Assembly (NCBI GenBank): GCA_021806345.1
Contig: JAJZXP010000333.1
Coordinates: forward strand, 1 to 24,137
From: Thermoplasmata archaeon
Lineage (GTDB): Archaea; Thermoplasmatota; Thermoplasmata; Thermoplasmatales; Thermoplasmataceae
Length of the DNA: 24,137 bases
Direction: 5' to 3'
Shown here in pieces: positions 22,851 to 24,137 of this stretch (within the stretch, counting starts at the first letter, position 1; the number at the start of each line of letters is the position of its first letter). Both the position numbers and the translations under genes were made by a program. The notes beneath the pieces are model-generated. The model searched no databases, was not told where the DNA came from, and saw only the letters and a program-made list of their open reading frames with translations.

Positions 22851-24137
22851 TCACGAAATACCCGTGATTTTTCCATTTTTGTCAACATCTATATTGAGAT
22901 AGGCAGGTTCCCTTGGAAGACCCGGCATTGTCATAATATTTCCGGATATTGGGACAATAAATCCTGCACCGGAATTTATTTTGATCTCCCTTATCATTAT
23001 GGTATTCTTGTCATCCGTACCGGAAAATGAATACTGGCTCTTTGCCACACATATGGGAAGATCTGAAAAACCAAATTTTTCTACGACAGAAATCGTATCC
23101 AACGCACTTTTGGAATATTTGACTGTGGAACATCCGTAAACTCTCTTGCATATCTTTTCAATTTTAACCTTTGTAGGATCTTTAAAATCGTACGTGTATA
23201 GCGGCTTGATTGTCGCACATGCATTCAGCACCTTTTCTGCCAGTTGAATTGTACCGTCTCCCCCTTTTGCGAATGCTTCCGAAAGTGACCAGTTAAATTC
23301 GTACTTCTCAAACAGATCCTCACACAGCTTTATCTCGCTTTCACTATCAGAGGCAAATACATTCAGACAGACGACAGGATCATATCCAAAACTCCTTATA
23401 TTTTCAACATGCTGGATCACATTCTGGAATCCAGTTGCAACAACTTCATTGCTATTTTTTCCAAGCTCTTTAATTCCTCTTATTGTAACTACAAGCACAA
23501 CTGCGCTGACATCAACATTTCCTACCCGTGACACGATATTCATGAATTTCTCTGCACCAAGATCAGATCCGAAGCCCGCTTCAATCACAACATATTCCGA
23601 AAGCTGCATTGCAATCTTTGTACTCAACAGACTGGATGTCCCATGGGCAATATTGGCAAAAGGTCCAGTGTGAACTAGAGCTGGCACACCCTCAGTTGTT
23701 CTTACAAGATTGGGTTTCAGAGCGTCTACAAGTATGGCTGCCATTGCATTCTGTACATTCAAATCCTTGCAGTAAACAGGATTCATATCATAAGAGAACC
23801 CAATCAATATATTGCCAATCCTGTTTTTCATATCCTCGATGCTCAAACTTAAACCTAGGATAGCCATCAATTCGGAAGCAGGAGTAATTACAAACCTGTC
23901 CCTGTAGATAATAGAATCATTGCTCTCTGAAACTGAGAGAATAATGTTCCTGAGTGACCTGTCATTCATATCCATTGTCCTTGGAAACTGAATCCGGGAA
24001 GGATCTATTCGAAGTTTGTTTCCAAAATATATGTGATTAGAAATTGCCGTCGACAAGAGGTTGTGAGCGGAAGAAACTGCTGAAAAATCTCCGGTGAACA
24101 TTAAATTGATTTTATTGGATGGCTCTATCTTTGATTT
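22851..24137 (-). CDS. fhs: Formate-tetrahydrofolate ligase, N-terminus cut by window edge
   Basis: ATP-dependent joining of formate to tetrahydrofolate, giving 10-formyl-THF for one-carbon metabolism. The frame is open to the right edge, and the last in-window codons read IEPSNKINLMFTGDFSAVSS, matching the conserved 'P..-INL-FTGDF-AI-SAHNLL' block near residue 120-130 of the family. The ATG at 24101 is therefore internal (the Met of 'NLMFTGDF'). The first ~130 residues, including the ATP-binding P-loop, lie outside. Further hallmarks are LKPNLVRTTEG, VHTGPFANIAHG, VIEAGFGSDLGAEKF, FAKGGDG, SQYSFSG, and the C-terminal VPISGNIMTMPGLPREPA. With 428 residues visible, full length would be about 555, the normal size. 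The C-terminus is complete. Convergent with the regulator at 21814. A housekeeping gene; it marks the end of the surface-glycan island. Confidence 0.95.
   Translation of the reverse strand, partial: KSKIEPSNKINLMFTGDFSAVSSAHNLLSTAISNHIYFGNKLRIDPSRIQFPRTMDMNDRSLRNIILSVSESNDSIIYRDRFVITPASELMAILGLSLSIEDMKNRIGNILIGFSYDMNPVYCKDLNVQNAMAAILVDALKPNLVRTTEGVPALVHTGPFANIAHGTSSLLSTKIAMQLSEYVVIEAGFGSDLGAEKFMNIVSRVGNVDVSAVVLVVTIRGIKELGKNSNEVVATGFQNVIQHVENIRSFGYDPVVCLNVFASDSESEIKLCEDLFEKYEFNWSLSEAFAKGGDGTIQLAEKVLNACATIKPLYTYDFKDPTKVKIEKICKRVYGCSTVKYSKSALDTISVVEKFGFSDLPICVAKSQYSFSGTDDKNTIMIREIKINSGAGFIVPISGNIMTMPGLPREPAYLNIDVDKNGKITGIS

Noticed and set aside
24099..24101. ATG as start of the formate-tetrahydrofolate ligase gene
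   Set aside because: The twelve upstream in-window codons are open and encode the conserved residues leading into INLMFTGDF, so this Met is internal and the true start lies beyond the window.

Overview
The window looks like a piece of a chromosome from a Thermoplasmatales-type (acidophilic, cell-wall-less) archaeon. Four things point that way: TATA boxes sit about 22-28 bases ahead of start codons (leaderless transcripts), TTG and GTG starts are frequent, there is a thermopsin-family secreted protein ending in the 'ETGL' repeats common in that group, and there is an archaeal-style GtrA fusion and a formate-tetrahydrofolate ligase. The genus assignment (for example Cuniculiplasma or Ferroplasma) is only a guess. 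No tRNA, rRNA or CRISPR array was seen.

Left third (1-5591): an accessory, A+T-rich cluster of glycan-assembly genes on both strands. It holds a family-2 glycosyltransferase cut by the left edge, two GT4-type glycosyltransferases that diverge from a shared regulatory region, and a large polytopic membrane protein with GT-C-like features and an extracellular PKD domain. Next comes a graveyard of mobile DNA (about 5620-6590): a heavily decayed IS110-family transposase and possibly a second transposase scrap. To its right is a 676-residue protein of unknown family with two C-terminal membrane helices (6922-8952).

Middle (9450-12880): a compact four-gene operon, rmlA-rmlD-rmlC-rmlB, that makes dTDP-L-rhamnose from glucose-1-phosphate. 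It is followed by two more family-2 glycosyltransferases on the opposite strand (13017-15113). Taken together, 1-15113 reads as a surface-polysaccharide or glycoprotein-glycan island: nucleotide-sugar synthesis plus at least five candidate transferases.

Right third (15449-24137): a 1308-residue secreted and membrane-anchored thermopsin-like protein with an unusual cysteine-rich repeat domain and many N-glycosylation sequons; a GtrA membrane protein whose N-terminal half looks like a catalytically dead dolichol-phosphate-sugar synthase; a small secreted DUF4382-type protein; a small hypothetical protein; a regulator built from two Lrp-like halves; and the C-terminal three quarters of formate-tetrahydrofolate ligase, which runs off the right edge.

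The most unusual items are the degenerate synthase-GtrA fusion, the thermopsin-cysteine-rich repeat fusion, the orphan 676-residue membrane protein beside IS debris, and the GT-C-PKD protein. All assignments come from reading motifs by eye. No database search was possible.
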